Both the position numbers and the translations under genes were made by a program. The notes beneath the pieces were generated by a model. It did no database searches, was not told the origin of the DNA, and saw only the letters and a list, made by a program, of their open reading frames with translations. Of a DNA stretch of 56,105 nt, positions 55,981 to 56,105 are shown piece by piece (positions within the stretch are counted from its first letter, which is position 1; each line of letters opens with the position of its first letter). Source of the DNA: Conoideocrella luteorostrata (taxonomy: Eukaryota; Ascomycota; Sordariomycetes; Hypocreales; Clavicipitaceae); contig JASWJB010000297.1 of NCBI GenBank assembly GCA_032433595.1, positions 1-56,105 of the forward strand, given 5' to 3'.

Positions 55981-56105
55981 TGTTGGAATTTATAGGAGAG
56001 GTTCAAATTTGTTTGCATTGTTGGGACCAGCTGTGTTACTTCGATGATGGATCCAGAATCCCCCGTCTGACGGCCTCGTCCAAATCCCCTTATAAATACC
56101 CCTAT
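55981..56105 (+). repeat. 5' part of an LTR, cut by the window end
   Basis: It starts TGTTGGAAT like families A and C, then diverges. TATAAATACCCC at about 56093 is the likely promoter. The remainder lies outside the window. Confidence 0.5.

Noticed and set aside
1..56105. An intact retrotransposon or a Starship captain gene
   Set aside because: Only solo or truncated LTRs were found; no reverse transcriptase, integrase, transposase or DUF3435-type recombinase frame was seen.

Overview
The window reads as nuclear DNA of a filamentous ascomycete (Pezizomycotina). The evidence is short GT-AG introns of 50-160 bp, HET and NLR-type genes, a fungal-only C6-regulator-like protein, DUF3669-type kinase-like proteins, C-to-T-type nonsense changes and an AT-rich patch that look like repeat-induced point mutation (RIP), and many solo LTRs of at least three families. 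No rRNA, tRNA, CRISPR or intact transposon ORF was seen. Genus is not determinable from the sequence alone.

Layout. 1-9.6 kb: a fungal membrane-protein gene broken by one in-frame TGA and clipped at its 3' end by a solo LTR, a decayed nucleoside-phosphorylase/ankyrin pseudogene, a DUF3669-type gene, and a small membrane-protein remnant. 10-14.5 kb: a seven-exon NLR with a SERAC1-like hydrolase, two complete NB-ARC modules and TPRs. 17-24.5 kb: three intronless genes of bacterial aspect: a DegT/DnrJ-type PLP aminotransferase (-), an alkyl-DHAP synthase (+), and a fusion of a fatty acyl-CoA reductase with an HRSYLD-type glycerol-phosphate/DHAP acyltransferase (+). 26-32 kb: a second DUF3669-type gene and a HET/NB-ARC/TPR gene with disruptions. 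33-43.8 kb: a protein-arginine-deiminase remnant, a di-iron fatty-acid-hydroxylase-type gene, a DUF2306-like membrane protein, a small secreted protein, a fungal regulator-like gene and an SDR. 44-46.5 kb: AT-rich, gene-poor DNA. 46.5-51.9 kb: a SERAC1-like/NACHT/ankyrin NLR carrying about 18 near-identical repeats of roughly 30 residues, with one frameshift. 53.9-56.1 kb: a doubtful small gene, a decayed hypothetical gene and the start of another LTR.

Two themes dominate. The first is a set of STAND/NLR proteins of the kind used for fungal non-self recognition: three architectures plus a pseudogene, with recently homogenised repeats. The second, and the most likely new system, is the 17-24.5 kb cluster. 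Its enzymes are exactly those needed to make ether lipids: fatty alcohol from acyl-CoA, acylation of DHAP, and exchange of acyl for alkyl. The added aminotransferase could act on a keto intermediate. Ether-lipid genes are absent from most filamentous ascomycetes as far as I know. The absence of introns and the bacterial domain style suggest horizontal transfer, and a solo LTR with a perfect target-site duplication lies inside the cluster, which shows that it sits in the fungal chromosome. The shared promoter between the aminotransferase and the synthase holds a tandem duplication in which each copy carries the same CGG-N11-CCG (Gal4-type) palindrome, suggesting control by a zinc-cluster regulator.
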